Of a stretch of 64,000 nt of DNA, positions 1 through 10,137 are shown in pieces. Under the pieces are notes generated by a model. It was not told where the DNA came from and ran no database searches. It was given only the letters and a program-made list of their open reading frames with translations. Origin of the DNA: Cryoendolithus antarcticus (Eukaryota; Ascomycota; Dothideomycetes; Cladosporiales; Cladosporiaceae); assembly GCA_002077065.1 (NCBI GenBank), contig NAJO01000022.1, positions 124,001 through 188,000 of the forward strand, given 5' to 3'. Position numbers and translations under genes: made by a program. Position 1 is the first letter of the stretch. Each line of letters begins with the position of its first letter.

Positions 1-1583
1 GCAAGGTGGGCGTGTTGAAGAATGGGCGTTTCTGAAAGTGGCGAAGCTTGAGAGCCAACAGTAAGCTGTGTCATGTCGCGTGTCACTGTTGGACGTGCAG
101 AAGTCGAAGGCGTCAGCTCGCCTCTCGTTGTTGATACAAAGGTTGGAGAGCGTGCTCCAAGCGACTTGTTGAGTGCGACCGCCTGGTTTTCTGGCGCTGC
201 ACCATCCGCATCCGCACAGCGATAATTCGAAGCAGATGTCGACGTCCCGGGCGAGGTCGACCCTGGACCGACTGAACGCGACACACCATGATTGTGACGC
301 TCACAAGCGCATACGTCGGTTAGCGCAGAAAGCGGAGAGCTTGCAGATCGATCGAAAACCAGACTGGGAAAGTGCCTCGAAGAATCGTAATATACTGCTG
401 CTTCGCCCTGACTTGGGATACGGTAGATGTCCACTTCGGGTGAGCAGGCCCCTGTCGTCTCAGGCGCCGTGAAAGAGCGTGTGGGCAGATTGCGCGTATG
501 CTCCTCAACCTGGGCACCAGCTCCAGCAGATCTTGACTCCTCAAAGTCCGGGTCGTCGCTATCAGAGCTCATGCGACCTGCTGCTCCACCATCGTTCATA
601 CGTGACGCGTTCCACAATATTGGCGTGCTCTCCTCTTCGTGCAGGGCGGGCGATCTCCAAAAGTGTCCATTGGTGCCGGCTGAGAATGGCGATGTCACAA
701 AGTTCCACCATCCATGACTTCGACGCGGGGTTGGCAGCTGCGATCGCGAAGTGAGACGCCGCGAGCGGCCCCTCTTCAGGCTGGTGGTAGATGCTATCGC
801 TGGTCTTTCACCAGCGTCGTCCTCCTCGAAGACTGTACAGACTGAGAGTGTGGCTTTGTGGCTCTTGGCGTCGGCGGTCTCGTCCTTAACGACAGCACCA
901 ATGGACTCCGTCACCGTCTGCGTTCGCTCAAGAATAGGCTTCATGCGGCCTCGCATGGCAAAGAGAGGCAGGGGCGGTACTGGCGGAGTTTTCTCAAAGT
1001 CTGCGGTACAGGGCATGCCACTGTATACACTCGACGCTGGACGCGCCACGCCCAGCAAAGCGGCCTGAGCGGTAGTGTTGCATTGTGCGAAGTCCTCTCT
1101 AGCAGGCGTAATGAGTATCGTGGGCGTGTTTGGCTCACGTGCCTGATGTTGGACTCGACTATCAGAGATATCAATCCCGATGGGAACAACGCGATCCGAA
1201 GGCGATACGTCGGTCAAGTTCAGTGGTGAGGGCCGCAGTCCATGTATTCGTTTGTTGTACGGATGCACAGCCAGGCTGTGACCTTGCGCTTGGGCGCCCG
1301 TTTGGGCAGTCTTGTTGCGATAGGCGTCCGGTCTTGAGGGTAATCCAGAGCGCGAGGCATTGCCTTTCTTGTAGCCAGCAGCAGAACCTGCGACAGCGTT
1401 CCGTACCACGTCAACGCTATCCTGTGAGTCTGACGCGCCCTGCAGAAGCTTTGGAGATGTGCCTCGGTGGCGTGAGAAGCTCGTGTCGACTGCTAAACTG
1501 CCTAAAGGGCTCGACTTCGCGATCACGTCCCGAGTCTGCTGATTCTTCAATACCTGCGCGGGCACAGTGTTCGCGAGGTGCAT
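1..1583 (-). CDS. Large low-complexity hypothetical protein, 5' part, runs off the left edge
   Basis: Reading the minus strand from the ATG at 1583-1581, one frame stays open to base 1 with no stop, giving at least 527 codons; the nearest upstream in-frame stop is at 1622-1620. The protein is Ser/Thr/Pro/Ala-rich and looks largely disordered. The one well-packed spot is a tryptophan-rich motif, GWWNFVTSPF, near residue 290 (about 685-715), followed by a second Trp patch (GHFWRSP). The C-terminus lies outside the window. I do not recognise the family. The length without stops in a GC-balanced region argues for a real gene; a competing plus-strand reading of the same stretch is broken into short pieces. 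Confidence 0.7.
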   Translation of the reverse strand, partial: MHLANTVPAQVLKNQQTRDVIAKSSPLGSLAVDTSFSRHRGTSPKLLQGASDSQDSVDVVRNAVAGSAAGYKKGNASRSGLPSRPDAYRNKTAQTGAQAQGHSLAVHPYNKRIHGLRPSPLNLTDVSPSDRVVPIGIDISDSRVQHQAREPNTPTILITPAREDFAQCNTTAQAALLGVARPASSVYSGMPCTADFEKTPPVPPLPLFAMRGRMKPILERTQTVTESIGAVVKDETADAKSHKATLSVCTVFEEDDAGERPAIASTTSLKRGRSRRLTSRSQLPTPRRSHGWWNFVTSPFSAGTNGHFWRSPALHEEESTPILWNASRMNDGGAAGRMSSDSDDPDFEESRSAGAGAQVEEHTRNLPTRSFTAPETTGACSPEVDIYRIPSQGEAAVYYDSSRHFPSLVFDRSASSPLSALTDVCACERHNHGVSRSVGPGSTSPGTSTSASNYRCADADGAAPENQAVALNKSLGARSPTFVSTTRGELTPSTSARPTVTRDMTQLTVGSQASPLSETPILQHAHL

Positions 1584-2219
1584 CCTAGTAGGCGATTTGG
1601 TGAAATAGTAGAGGTCGTGTTAGAAGGCGCCAGCGCCGTGGTGATTGTGCGAAAGAGCTCACAATGTCGAACACCAGAGATGGGACGACTACAAAGGAAA
1701 TAATGCACTATACAGTATCAAACACACGAGTGTAGTATAGACAGAGGAGAGGAGGGACAGAGAAAGAGAGAATACACTACCAGAGCCAGCGTCCCAGTAC
1801 AACCCGAAATCGAAGCCTCGCACGACAGCATCGAGGGAATGCCCGCCCATCGCCATTGGTCTCGATGCATATAGCAGAGCCGCTGGTGAGAAGTCCGAGC
1901 ACCTGATGAAACCGACGATGATGGTAAGAACAAGGTGCGGAAATGTGTGGTCTTTCGAGTGAATTGTGTTCTATGCATCGTGGTCCAATCGAGACGGTTC
2001 GAGGAAATGTCTCTACGCGCCAAGCACAGACCACATCCGCGTCGACTTCAGCTTCACGACTGGACACTGATCAAGGGTTGCGATTAGGTCCGCGCATGGA
2101 TACAAGGTATCACTGTCTAGGGTAAATCTCAAATCGAGTTGAAGAGGCCGTACGGCACAGCTTTAAGACGAGCGGGGCCTTCGCTCCGCATACTATCACA
2201 GGCTGTAGCCAACAGTGAC
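1584..2219. other. Divergent intergenic region
   Basis: About 640 bases between the start of the left-edge gene and the likely start of the small membrane protein. Only short open frames with no recognisable content. A purine-rich stretch sits near 1741-1775. It presumably holds both promoters. Confidence 0.5.
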
Positions 2220-2890
2220 ATGGCCGATCGTGAGCGAATTCATCAATCGCCGAGGGCGATATTTAGACATTGTCTCTGACATGACTGCCAATAGCTCCGC
2301 GTCGAACGATCGGGAAAGGCTCTTTAATTGTCTTCCATCGCTTGATCCGCTTCTACAAGACCTTTCTCATCCTCTCAACTCTGATCTCAGCTTTATCAGC
2401 ATCTGCTCTCCAATTTCCCGAATTCCATCCTACCGACAGTAACATACTCCGCGTCGCCGAAGGCTTCTTCGTGTCCTCAACTTCGACTGCAGTCATAGCA
2501 GCCATGGTCGGCACCATGCTGCTCTTCCGCTATGATGGCCACCAGGAAGCGACGCTGCGAGATCTCATTCTAGCGTGGACGCCGCTGATCATTCTCGACT
2601 GGTCCATCATATCCTTCCTCGGAGGCATCATCTCGTGGTACGTGGCACAGAACCCAGACTTCCGGAGCTGGCTTGTGGGAATTTCTACGGGTGTGCTGCT
2701 CCTCTTTGCTGTGTGGCTTTCTGCGGATATGTTCATTGCTATGAAGCGGCCCGGTGGACTGGGAAAGGAGGAGCTCGAGTACCTCGATAGTCTGGCGGCT
2801 GCGGCTGATAAACCCGGCAGCCTAGACGAAGCGGCCAAAGGTCGAAATGTGGCCGTCCATTCTTCTCCTGCTGACGCGCTGGGCGACTGA
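2220..2890 (+). CDS. Small multi-pass membrane protein, two exons
   Basis: The frame ending at the stop 2888-2890 has no ATG before the conserved-looking part, so I looked for a first exon. ATG at 2220 gives a 10-nt exon (2220-2229) followed by a GTGAGC donor. Two in-phase acceptors, at 2390 and 2399, both restore the frame and give a protein of 169 or 166 residues. It has about four hydrophobic segments and a charged C-terminal tail of about 45 residues. Function unknown; no enzyme motif is visible. The exon 2 frame is well supported; the tiny first exon and the choice of acceptor are inference. Confidence 0.6.
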
Positions 2891-2975
2891 TTGACGCACG
2901 GCTTCGTACTGTAGCGTGCTGGAACCATTGGTCACTACAACGCAAGCTGAGAGTAGCAGGGAAAAGATACAGGTG

Positions 2976-4055
2976 TCACAGAACTTCCTTGAACATTTCC
3001 TGTAGATACGAATCCTCTGTGTGAGTCGGCCTAATCACCGCTACCACAGAGCCAGCAGCGCCCTCGACCACCTCACTGAGATGCACGAGCTTCCTACCCA
3101 GATCGTCAAGCTGCAGTTCCACACGCCCTCTGTTCTTCGCAATAAGCAGTGCGATGATCAATGCTATCATCGCAACGACCGACCCCGAAGTGATACCCCA
3201 TTGCTTCCTTCTCAACGCCTGCCGCTGATGATACCGCTTCTCATACGTCTCCACCCTCCCCCTCGCAGCCTCAAGCCTCTCGTTCAGCACATCGGTGCTT
3301 GACTTCGCATTCTGCAGCCTCTCCACCAGTCTGTCAACCCGCTTCTGCTGCGGCTTGAACTCCACGTACCCCTCCAGTGTCTTTCCGACATCAGTCTGTA
3401 GCACCTCAGCATCCTTCTCGAACTTCTCTCTCGACTCCTTGCTCTCTTCGGCAAGCCGCTGCATTTCATTGATAGTGTTGCGCATCACCTCAGCCTTCTC
3501 CAGTATAGAGTAATACGTATCGTCTAGCTCCCTTGTGCTTCGCATACCTAGCTCCTCTACTTTTACGAGTGAACATCGTAGCTCATCCTGCCGTTTGGCA
3601 TTCGCTTGTTTTGCACGAAGCACGTCTTCGGGCTTCACACGCTTGCGCTCTGCCTCTGCTTGCGCTTGCGCTAGATCCCAGGCCTGCTGTCCCTGTTGTG
3701 CGGCATTACCACTTCCGCTTCGACTACTAGGTTCGGGACTTCGCTTCCTGTCCCTCCGAAGGATGTTGTCGAAGCTTGTTGGTGGTTTGAGCTCGATGGC
3801 TGACTGCACTGTGTCGCGAGCTGCATGCCGGACAGAACGATGAGGCTTGTGGGTGTGCGGTTGATGAGTGCCTGGAAGGACTCTGTTACGCAGGCTATTG
3901 GCATGCTCGCGCTTGCTCGACGAGGTCGCGGATGGCATGGGTTTCATGGAGGTCGAAGGATCAGTATGGGAGCGCATGGGTTTGATGTCGTTTAGGCTCG
4001 ACTGCGCTCGATCAACGGGATGCGGTCTCGCGTGGTGAATACCAGGGAAGTCCAT
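2976..4055 (-). CDS. Coiled-coil protein with one C-terminal membrane segment
   Basis: A 359-residue protein. The first 110 residues are basic and Ser/Pro/His-rich. Residues about 120-280 are charged heptad-type helix with many Glu, Lys, Arg and Leu, typical of a coiled coil. A single hydrophobic segment follows at about 285-307 (VVAMIALIIALLIAK), and about 50 residues come after it. This layout suits a scaffold anchored in an internal membrane such as the ER or nuclear envelope (inference). The start is the first in-frame ATG at 4055; a CAG/GTAAGC donor-like site lies just upstream of it, so a 5' untranslated intron, or a later start at an internal Met, is possible. No family recognised. Confidence 0.75.
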   Translation of the reverse strand: MDFPGIHHARPHPVDRAQSSLNDIKPMRSHTDPSTSMKPMPSATSSSKREHANSLRNRVLPGTHQPHTHKPHRSVRHAARDTVQSAIELKPPTSFDNILRRDRKRSPEPSSRSGSGNAAQQGQQAWDLAQAQAEAERKRVKPEDVLRAKQANAKRQDELRCSLVKVEELGMRSTRELDDTYYSILEKAEVMRNTINEMQRLAEESKESREKFEKDAEVLQTDVGKTLEGYVEFKPQQKRVDRLVERLQNAKSSTDVLNERLEAARGRVETYEKRYHQRQALRRKQWGITSGSVVAMIALIIALLIAKNRGRVELQLDDLGRKLVHLSEVVEGAAGSVVAVIRPTHTEDSYLQEMFKEVL

Positions 4056-4537
4056 CACGCTTACCTGTATGGGGTTTAAGAGACTATTTTATTGACTGCT
4101 GCGATACATCGCGAACTCCTCCTGGTCCGAGCGCAGAGTGCGAATATGTAGCGACTGCAGTGTCCTCGGGTCTCACTCTCCTAACTTTCACCGCCATGAT
4201 GATACACTCGATGATCATCGATCTGCCATGCTACATCAGGTCGGCCTTACAATCTGGACACGCGTGTGTTGCGAGGCTTTCGATCAAGGCAACCTCCATG
4301 CAGGTGTGCCTAACGAGGCTCGACACAGCCACGCTTTCATGTCGTCGCAATACAGAATCAACCCTCTCAAAACGTAAGACGCGCATTTCGAGGTGACTTC
4401 ACTTCCGTCCCATTGTCATCAGGACTCGGGTTTTTCCTCAGCTTAGAGAGTGGCTACAAACAGGGTCAATTCCCCGTGTGATACTGTGATCATACGAGGT
4501 TGTCTACGTGGTCCACCTGCCGGGACATCTATGCACA
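4056..4537. other. Divergent intergenic region
   Basis: About 480 bases between the coiled-coil gene and the HET gene. Only short frames without protein-like features. Holds the HET gene's promoter. Confidence 0.45.
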
Positions 4538-6787
4538 ATGTGGCTACTGAACGCTAAGACGAGGAAGCTCGAGTACGCAGATCGCCAGAGACACACCCAC
4601 TATGCTATTCTCTCTCATACCTGGGGCGATGGGGAAGTCCTCTTCGACGACATCGACGAGCCGCACGCCAAGAGGTTGGTTGGTTACAAGAAAATCGACT
4701 TCGCCTGTCGACAAGCACTGGATGATCAGCTGCAGTATGTGTGGATCGACACGTGCTGTATAGACAAGCGCAGCAGTGCTGAGCTGTCGGAAGCAATCAA
4801 CAGTATGTATCGCTGGTATTACGACGCTCACATCTGCTACGCTTTCATTGCCGATGTCCAATCGAAACCTTCCATCGTTGGAGATGCCAACGAAGATAGG
4901 CCGTATGCGAACCTGAAGTCTCTGCTCACGGCAAGTCGGTGGTTCTATCGAGGATGGACGCTTCAAGAACTCATTGCTCCGAGGGACGTCAAATTCTACG
5001 ACAAGACCTGGAGGCCGCTGGGCGACAAAGTGAGCTTGCGCAGTGTACTTTCAGACATCACGAAAATCTCGTCTGGTGTCCTGAAAGATCGCGATGCGCT
5101 ATCTTCGGCATCGATTGCCCAGAGAATGTCCTGGGCAGCAGGGCGCAAGACAAGTAGACTTGAGGACCAAGCATATTCATTATTGGGCCTCTTTGATGTC
5201 AACATGCCACTATTGTACGGCGAAGGGACAAAGGCTTTCCTCCGACTCCAGGAAGCGATCATCCACTCACACGATTCAGAGAAGAGAGACCACTCAATTT
5301 TACTATGGTCGAATACCACAACAAGCCTTCTGGCCGCTTCTCCCGCTGACTTTGCCGGTGGACATCGTGTTCTTACCTGCTCTTCGCCGCATGATGATAC
5401 GTACGAGCTCACTAAAGCAGGACTGCGCTTAACATTGTCAGCAAAGCCTTCGTGCGATGTCGCATCCACCGCAGACACCGAAGGACAGTCAGCGGCTTCT
5501 GCTGCTTCGACTTCCGATCTCATCACAGTAGTGCTAAACTGTCGATACTACGGCAGCTCCGATGTTCGGATCGCGCTTCGTCTTCGTAGGCGACCTCGAA
5601 TAACCACACTCGATCGCTTTGATTCCACACAAGCAGCCACACGGGACCGGACTATACAGATCTATGACAGGTTACCCGAGGTCACGACTGTCACTAGTGA
5701 GCAGCTACGCTCTTTCACCACCATGGAGCTAACGATTGCGCGGAAGCCTTTCGTTTGGCCCAAGATGCCGCGAAAGATCTCAATATCAACCGCATTCGCA
5801 ACGATAAATAGCTGGTGGCACGCAGAGTCGCCCGATGGAGCTACTCCGACGAACTACACTAACCGCACGGGCGGTCTATTCCCAATAGATGATGAGAGCC
5901 ATGCCTCGAATGTCGGCGTCCTACGCTTGGCGGTGGCCAGCGATGATGAGACTGTGTATCAACAACACAGAGTCCTGCAGATTACCGCCGATCGCAGTCA
6001 AACACCGCCACAGATCAGTGTCGATAGCACAGACATCGTTGGGAAGTCACAACCCCTGAGCCATGGTACGGGAGGTCAGGATGTTCGCTCCACAAGATCT
6101 CACAAATTCAGTGCGACCTTTGAGCGGACCGCATATGGTCCAAGGGACGAGTTTGCGTTAAGTGTGGCGGCACGTTTAGTGTATCGTGACGATCACTTGA
6201 TCTGGCACCTGCATATCGTGTGGCCGCGGCATGAGATACCTGCACAAACAACTAGGCGTGACATTGCGCCAGCCCAATCCTCGTCGCGCCCACAGCTTTC
6301 GCAGGAATCGTTCCTACAAATTCCCGCACCCGACAAATCTCCCCAACGAAGCGTAGAGCGCCTGGTGCCAAAGTGGGCGTCGGGCTGGCGGAAGACATAT
6401 GGACGAATTCTACAATTCCCTCGGGCGGATTGGTCCACGCGCCGCGGGTCTGACGTACGACGCACGAATTCAAAGGCTCTACTATCAAATGATTTTACAA
6501 CCCAGATGGATTCCGACGACTTTGTCGAGATCAACATGGCCCGAGATGGGACAGGTGCACCCTACCAACAGGAGTCAGAAGACGGCCCCAAAGAGTCTGT
6601 GCATTTCCTATCCAAACAATGGGCGATTGAACACGGCCTTACAGTCACAACCCTGGGGCAGGCTCATGAGGAGTGGGCGCTCCCCACAGTACGACAGGTG
6701 CCCCACACTGAGAGACCGTCAGGAAGCACACACGCGGATGAGTACGATGTTACGTACGAGGCAGTGTTGTGCCTGCCAGGTCGCTAG
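4538..6787 (+). CDS. HET-domain protein (heterokaryon incompatibility type)
   Basis: A 749-residue single-exon protein beginning MWLLNAKTRKLEY, the usual opening of this family, which decides the start at 4538. HET-domain marks in order: ILSHTWGD (about residue 22), IDTCCIDK (about 70), the segment INSMYRWYYDAHICYAFIAD, then RGWTLQELIAP (about 138) and LLYGEGTKAFLRLQEAI. In known cases the HET domain triggers regulated cell death after non-self recognition during hyphal fusion. Downstream of about residue 270 there is no recognisable repeat domain (no WD40, ankyrin or NACHT); the C-terminal 480 residues are unassigned. The gene is convergent with erg26, with stop codons 79 bases apart. Partner and allelic state cannot be read from one sequence. 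Confidence 0.93.
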   Translation: MWLLNAKTRKLEYADRQRHTHYAILSHTWGDGEVLFDDIDEPHAKRLVGYKKIDFACRQALDDQLQYVWIDTCCIDKRSSAELSEAINSMYRWYYDAHICYAFIADVQSKPSIVGDANEDRPYANLKSLLTASRWFYRGWTLQELIAPRDVKFYDKTWRPLGDKVSLRSVLSDITKISSGVLKDRDALSSASIAQRMSWAAGRKTSRLEDQAYSLLGLFDVNMPLLYGEGTKAFLRLQEAIIHSHDSEKRDHSILLWSNTTTSLLAASPADFAGGHRVLTCSSPHDDTYELTKAGLRLTLSAKPSCDVASTADTEGQSAASAASTSDLITVVLNCRYYGSSDVRIALRLRRRPRITTLDRFDSTQAATRDRTIQIYDRLPEVTTVTSEQLRSFTTMELTIARKPFVWPKMPRKISISTAFATINSWWHAESPDGATPTNYTNRTGGLFPIDDESHASNVGVLRLAVASDDETVYQQHRVLQITADRSQTPPQISVDSTDIVGKSQPLSHGTGGQDVRSTRSHKFSATFERTAYGPRDEFALSVAARLVYRDDHLIWHLHIVWPRHEIPAQTTRRDIAPAQSSSRPQLSQESFLQIPAPDKSPQRSVERLVPKWASGWRKTYGRILQFPRADWSTRRGSDVRRTNSKALLSNDFTTQMDSDDFVEINMARDGTGAPYQQESEDGPKESVHFLSKQWAIEHGLTVTTLGQAHEEWALPTVRQVPHTERPSGSTHADEYDVTYEAVLCLPGR

Positions 6788-6865
6788 CACTGCACGGGAA
6801 CTCGCGACATAGATGGGTTAGCTCAAGAAGACATACAAAGGTACTCGAGCTTCCATTTAGACAGT

Positions 6866-8044
6866 CTATACCTTTAATCCCGGTATCCCGCTCCTCAAGA
6901 TCTCCTCGTTCCCCTTGTGCTTTTCGTCCTGCCCCGGAACAATGCCTCTATACAGCGCGTCTCGCACCGCCCTCTTCACGCCCTCGTCCATGCTGACCAC
7001 CGGCTTGTACCCCAACCGCTTCTTCGCCTTATCTATGCAGAAGTATCTCGTCATCACAGCATACTGTACTCGCTGTCTCGTCAAGGTCGGTGAACCCCTC
7101 TTCAACAGCCAAAAGATCCACTCCAGCAGGAATGCCAACGTCAACGCAAGGTCGCGGTTGATGTGCCACACTGACGCAGAAGGCGTGCGGTCTCCAAGCT
7201 CAGCGTATGCTTTCCGGGGGAAGTCGAAGAAGTAGACAGGGGAGTCATTGGTAATGAGAAAGGCTTCTCCATCCACTCTCTCGTTGTCGAGAGGTACGGA
7301 CTTCCCGCTTGCGAGTCGCTCATGCGTTGCTAACAGAGCAGCAAGAGCCAGATGGTGGGCGTGCGCTACGTTCGTGATCTCGGTCCAGTCGAAGAGGTTC
7401 TCGTTGTCACCTAACATGAACTTCGCCTGGCCGCGGTAGTACGAGGCGAGCATCGGTGGGAGGGCTTGTACGTCGCCTGGGCCAAACAATGCGGCCGGCC
7501 GGATGGCGCAGGTGAGGAAGTTAGGATGTGAGGCTGTGCGGTTCGAGGCAATGACGTGAAGTTCTGCTTGGGCTTTCGTAGTGGTGTAGTACTGGGGTTG
7601 GTCCTTGCCCATGATGATCGGGTAAGACTCGTCGGCGTTTATCAGGTCTGAGCGCGTGTCGTGGATTATGCTTGCCGAGCTCGTGTACACGAACGCTTTC
7701 ACCCCAGTCTGCTGCGCTGCTCTGACAAGAGCTTTCGTGCCGTCCACGTTCACCTTGTAGAGCAACTCGTCGACATGGTGGGCGTTGGGGCTTGCAGTGT
7801 GGATGATAGCGTCTGGCTTGATCTTTTGGAACAGGTTGAGCATTGCCTCTGGATCTGTGATGTCCGCGAAAGCGTACTCGACGCCCTCGACAGTCTTCGC
7901 TGCGGGCCTGACATCTAGGGCAGTGATCTTCGTGCAGGCCCCACGTGACTGTAGGAGAGAGACGATGTTGTGGCCGAGGAAGCCTGTGCCGCCGGTGACT
8001 ACGACATGGCCCAGTGACTGGACTGGGGATTGTTTCTCCGCCAT
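6866..8044 (-). CDS. erg26: Sterol-4-alpha-carboxylate 3-dehydrogenase (decarboxylating)
   Basis: A 392-residue short-chain/3-beta-HSD family protein. The Rossmann motif GGTGFLG is at about residues 18-24 and the catalytic pair appears as YTTTK near residue 165. The substrate-binding stretch (RPAALFGPGD) and C-terminal hydrophobic helices (ALTLAFLLEWIFWLL) fit Erg26. The enzyme oxidises and decarboxylates the C-4 carboxysterol intermediate during removal of the C-4 methyl groups in ergosterol synthesis, at the ER membrane with Erg25 and Erg27. Length matches filamentous-fungal Erg26. It is a single exon, starts at the ATG 8044, and is divergent from palC across 296 bases. Other NAD-dependent sterol dehydrogenases of this family are the main alternative. 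Confidence 0.88.
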   Translation of the reverse strand: MAEKQSPVQSLGHVVVTGGTGFLGHNIVSLLQSRGACTKITALDVRPAAKTVEGVEYAFADITDPEAMLNLFQKIKPDAIIHTASPNAHHVDELLYKVNVDGTKALVRAAQQTGVKAFVYTSSASIIHDTRSDLINADESYPIIMGKDQPQYYTTTKAQAELHVIASNRTASHPNFLTCAIRPAALFGPGDVQALPPMLASYYRGQAKFMLGDNENLFDWTEITNVAHAHHLALAALLATHERLASGKSVPLDNERVDGEAFLITNDSPVYFFDFPRKAYAELGDRTPSASVWHINRDLALTLAFLLEWIFWLLKRGSPTLTRQRVQYAVMTRYFCIDKAKKRLGYKPVVSMDEGVKRAVRDALYRGIVPGQDEKHKGNEEILRSGIPGLKV

Positions 8045-8340
8045 GGCTTCGCGGTGAGGATGTTCGAATGGGACGTATGAGCTAGAGGCCGAGGATTTCC
8101 GCCCAGTGATCCCTATGAAGAGGCTGTTTGGGAGACCAGAAGAGCCGTATGCGTCGCACTATAAAGCAAATTAGACAAGAGATGCCCTTGGTTTACCTTG
8201 ACTACAGCATGAGGTCAACTTTCACAGCCATTGAACCGCCAAGCTCTCAAAGTATCGAACCATGCGGCTGAAAGTCCGTCCGGCTCGCTTCCACCCCATT
8301 CATCTCCCCCGCCCCACCTGTCCAATGCCCTTATGCAATC
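8045..8340. promoter_or_regulatory. Shared erg26/palC promoter region with a PacC-type hexamer
   Basis: This 296-base divergent spacer holds GCCAAG at 8238-8243, a match to the PacC consensus GCCARG (established for Aspergillus). palC acts in the pathway that activates PacC, so feedback is conceivable, but one hexamer is expected by chance quite often. Confidence 0.3.
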
Positions 8341-9792
8341 ATGCCCTTCCCTTTCACACTTCCGACGACGAGCTCGGTGCTGCTCTCGGATTTTCTCACA
8401 AGCTCCTCGCATCCGTCGCTGCCGTTGACGGCGACGACGAAGCGGAGCATTGTCAAAGATGCCCTGAAGAAGCACAAACGCCTGTCTCCGCGAGACAGAC
8501 CTGTGCATCTGTCGATTGTGCAGGATGCGCTACTCGCATACATTCCATATCTGCTCGCTCTGGCGTCTGGCGCTGGCTGTCTCGATGTAGGTGGCGAGAG
8601 GGTTGAGGTCGATGTTGTCAAGCCGTTGGTAGTGGAATGGAGGTCTACGATCAGCGCGACTTTGCCAGGGCGTGAGCCTCCACGCCCTCGAGTCACAGGT
8701 TTGCACCACGAAATTGCGTTCGTGTTGTCTTCATTAGCCTACACATATGTCCTACAAGCACGCTCTGAGCTACGTGCCTTGCATGGCTTGTCGTCGCCCT
8801 CTGCTGAACAGCGGACTGCCGCGATAGGGACTGCTATGAAGCAGCTGTTGCAAGCGCATAGCGTCCATCGATACTTACTTGCCGTGCCATCGATATCGGC
8901 TGCCAGGGATGCTCTGGTCGATGTACAGGCCTCGACGATATCAGCATTAGCATCTTTGGAACTTGCCGAGGCCACATTGATCGTGGTGTCAAAAGACGAC
9001 CCTTACGCCGCGGCAGTGGCAGACGATCGCAATGAGAACAACACAGACTGGATGTTCAAGTCGCCAGAGATGCCACCTGTGCGGGCTCGTCTCTTCGCTG
9101 GGATCTGTCTTGCAGCGGCTGAGCACGCTGGAACTGCTCATGCACTACTCGCGCGAAGTGCTGGTGTGAAAGCGGACGAAGATCTGGTCAAGTTTGCGAA
9201 CGATCTTCGTCGCACAGCGCGAGCCAAGGCGATCAGGTTTCTGGCGATCAACTCGGAGCTCTCCGCGAAGACAGGTGAAGCACTTGCATACATTGCAGGG
9301 GCTCGATCTGAGCTCGGTCTACCTCCTCTGGCTTCAGCGGACAGCGGCCGGAAAGGTTTCAAAGGACTGAAGCACGCCTGGCAAGAAAAGCGCGAAGATC
9401 GCAAAGTCGCCTCTGCAAGCAGTACTGACTGGGGTCTAGATGCTGGGAGGCTGGAAGAGACGCGTGTCATTGAGATGCTGCATGCCAAGTGGGATCGCGA
9501 GAATAATACGATCAACGTGCAAGTCGTACCCGACTATGAGCCACTCCTCAGGCAACTCCCAAGTGCACGTGAGTATCACACGCCGCATGTCTGGACTCCG
9601 CCGACATTGGATGAAACGACCTTGTGGAAGATGCGAGCACCTATCCAGCCCGAGGATCGAGCGTTTAAGGGCGACGAGGATGATAGCGGTGAGGATGATG
9701 GCTATGCTGCAGCGCGGAGTGAGCCAGTCGGCGCTTTCCCCGGATCAGCCATTGAGTATGGGCGAAGCGCAACGAGTGCCGACTATTATTGA
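8341..9792 (+). CDS. palC: pH-response regulator PalC, BRO1-domain protein
   Basis: A 483-residue single-exon protein. The N-terminus (PFPFTLPTTSSVLLSDFL), the helical BRO1-type body and the C-terminal YEPLLRQLPSAREYHTP followed by an acidic tail fit fungal PalC. In Aspergillus PalC joins the plasma-membrane pH-signalling complex through ESCRT-III (Vps32), helping the PalB protease cleave PacC at alkaline pH. Start at the ATG 8341. PalA and Bro1 are longer and carry V-domains, which are absent here, so PalC is the best fit. Confidence 0.85.
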   Translation: MPFPFTLPTTSSVLLSDFLTSSSHPSLPLTATTKRSIVKDALKKHKRLSPRDRPVHLSIVQDALLAYIPYLLALASGAGCLDVGGERVEVDVVKPLVVEWRSTISATLPGREPPRPRVTGLHHEIAFVLSSLAYTYVLQARSELRALHGLSSPSAEQRTAAIGTAMKQLLQAHSVHRYLLAVPSISAARDALVDVQASTISALASLELAEATLIVVSKDDPYAAAVADDRNENNTDWMFKSPEMPPVRARLFAGICLAAAEHAGTAHALLARSAGVKADEDLVKFANDLRRTARAKAIRFLAINSELSAKTGEALAYIAGARSELGLPPLASADSGRKGFKGLKHAWQEKREDRKVASASSTDWGLDAGRLEETRVIEMLHAKWDRENNTINVQVVPDYEPLLRQLPSAREYHTPHVWTPPTLDETTLWKMRAPIQPEDRAFKGDEDDSGEDDGYAAARSEPVGAFPGSAIEYGRSATSADYY

Positions 9793-10137
9793 CTTGCACT
9801 CTTTGCGACGCCGTGCACCTGTCTTTTCGAGTCCTCTGCATCACACATAAATTTTCGAATTTGATAGGTGCTCTCCAAGGCATCTGAAACGCGCCCAAGG
9901 CGTGGGTTGGGTTGCACGTTCGTGGCGCAGCTTCGACAATAGTCTGACCTTTCGCTCTTGGCAACGGTGCTGATAAGCAACTTCACGCAATACCAATCAT
10001 CTGAAACGACATCTTCGCCTTGCGGTGATAGAACGAGAGACCGCAGTCGATGCGAGCGGCGTATATGAACACATCGTGTCTGACGTTCAGACGAACTTTT
10101 GAACGTGCAGAATGCCAGCTCTTAGCGGAAATCGACG
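9793..10137. other. Intergenic spacer
   Basis: About 345 bases after palC. No coding signal seen; it contains the palC 3' end and the promoter of the next gene. Confidence 0.5.
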
